Part shown: piece by piece, positions 63,378-64,000 of the stretch
Layout: each line of letters begins with the position of its first letter
Numbering within the stretch: position 1 is the first letter of the stretch
From: Micromonospora terminaliae
GTDB taxonomy: Bacteria > Actinomycetota > Actinomycetes > Mycobacteriales > Micromonosporaceae
NCBI RefSeq assembly: GCF_009671205.1
Contig: NZ_CP045309.1
Span: 1,922,001-1,986,000 of the forward strand
Length of the DNA stretch: 64,000 nucleotides
Direction: 5' to 3'
Notes under the pieces: generated by a model
What the model was told of the DNA's origin: nothing
What the model saw: the letters and a program-made list of their open reading frames with translations, nothing else
The model's database searches: none
Program-made: the position numbers and the translations under genes

Positions 63378-64000
63378 GAGCGCACCGCCTCCGTGATCAT
63401 GTCCCGCGCCGTGCTGATGACTCGCCACAGTTCGACGAAGCCCGGGGGCAGTAGACGCTCGCCGTTACCGCTGGCTTCGATGCGGGTGACCAGCCGGGCC
63501 AGGTCGTCGAGCTGCTCGGGCCGGTCGACGAGAGCGTTGAGCAGCAGCTCGAGGATTCCGGTTGCGCCAGAGCGCCAGGCGCCGATTTCACCGGCCTCGC
63601 CGCCGACGGTGGCGATAGCCTCGGTCCCGAGGCCGAGCATGAGCAGCAGGAACTGTAGGAACTTCTCCGGCGTGTCGATCTGCGCGGCGATGACATGGTC
63701 GAGCCGGTGTTCGGGATCGCCGACCAGAGCCGCGAGGACCACCGTCTGTTCCCGACCGGTGCTGTCCTCGACGCTGATTGCGACGAACGGGGTGACGTCG
63801 ACCAGCGCAAGCCCGCTGAACGTCGCGTCCACCGGCTGTCCCGGCGCAAGCACCACCACCTCCCCGCGGCGGGTGTGCAGCTGCGCGGTAATGCGCACGC
63901 CCAGGGCGTCGGGCAGGGCGTCCTCGGACGCCAGCCGAATGTGGTAGCTGTCGGCGTCGGACGTGACGGCGGCCGTCAGCGGGATGGCGGCGATGTCGCG
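63374..64000 (-). CDS. C-terminal part of an unidentified protein coupled to the helicase
   Basis: The reading frame is open to the right edge (first codon at 64000-63998) and runs for 208 residues to TGA 63374-63376. The start lies outside the window. Visible parts are a beta-rich segment (ADSYHIRLASEDALPDAL, GEVVVLAPGQPVDATFSG, VAISVEDSTGREQTVVLAAL) and a helical end (TPEKFLQFLLLMLGLGTEA, ILELLLNALVDRPEQLDDL). No family recognised. Its stop overlaps the helicase start, which shows translational coupling. Confidence 0.75.
   Translation of the reverse strand, partial: RDIAAIPLTAAVTSDADSYHIRLASEDALPDALGVRITAQLHTRRGEVVVLAPGQPVDATFSGLALVDVTPFVAISVEDSTGREQTVVLAALVGDPEHRLDHVIAAQIDTPEKFLQFLLLMLGLGTEAIATVGGEAGEIGAWRSGATGILELLLNALVDRPEQLDDLARLVTRIEASGNGERLLPPGFVELWRVISTARDMITEAVRS

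Noticed and set aside
1..64000. CRISPR arrays, tRNA or rRNA genes, transposases, integrases or attachment sites
   Set aside because: No regular repeat-spacer pattern, clover-leaf gene, transposase/integrase motif or flanking direct repeats were found by reading. Short repeats elsewhere are operators or hairpins.

Overview
This is high-GC actinobacterial DNA. Third codon positions are almost all G or C, GTG starts are common, and several families are typical of filamentous actinomycetes (XRE/DUF5753 with DUF397, DUF2267, LtrA, a short DivIVA-like protein). The style fits Micromonosporaceae, but that is an inference. No tRNA, rRNA, CRISPR array, integrase or transposase was recognised.

Region 1 (1-10.8 kb) is ordinary chromosome with some decay. 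It holds a MarR regulator divergent from an NTF2-fold protein across two palindromic operators, a GH18 chitinase, a methyltransferase, a MOSC protein, two convergent LtrA paralogues, DUF2267, a small membrane protein and a secreted vanadium haloperoxidase. Between the last two lie a broken gene (8.75-9.09 kb) and a frameshifted fragment (9.11-9.31 kb) of the ATPase gene found intact at 13.9-16.4 kb.

Region 2 (11-19.8 kb, minus strand) starts from a small ORF with a strong ribosome binding site. It continues through a Rad50/SMC-like ATPase with a CxxC hook and three or four overlapping small genes, then a CBS protein whose C-terminus carries an R-H-x3-H HEPN-type motif. An RNase HI-like gene and three secreted or membrane proteins lie upstream of it.

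Region 3 (19.9-47.7 kb, plus strand) is the core: one nearly gapless run of genes. It contains a complete class 1 DISARM set (drmD, drmMI, drmA, drmB, drmC). The set is bracketed by two paralogous DNA adenine methyltransferase-like proteins with N-terminal HTH domains. The upstream copy has HPPF where the downstream copy has the catalytic NPPF. An OGG-fold DNA glycosylase-like gene sits just before drmD. The run continues with a Ser/Thr kinase-TPR protein, a RecD-like helicase with a C-terminal PD-(D/E)XK-like domain, a vWA protein, a 43-codon ORF and a UvrD-like helicase. The likely division of labour is modification by the methyltransferases, non-self DNA handling by DrmA-D, and signalling or processing by the kinase and helicase genes.

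Region 4 (47.7-50.2 kb) is an XRE/DUF397/EVE-like minus-strand cassette divergent from a DivIVA-like pair.

Region 5 (50.4-64 kb) is a second helicase-rich array. It has a GrpE-like coiled-coil protein and an Hsp70 homologue, a convergent 1126-residue SNF2 helicase overlapping the Hsp70 gene, a HEPN-CBS fusion, two hypotheticals, a DEAD/DEAH-type helicase, and a partial gene that runs off the right edge. I know of no named system with this composition, so it and the DISARM accessory genes are the best candidates for undescribed biology.
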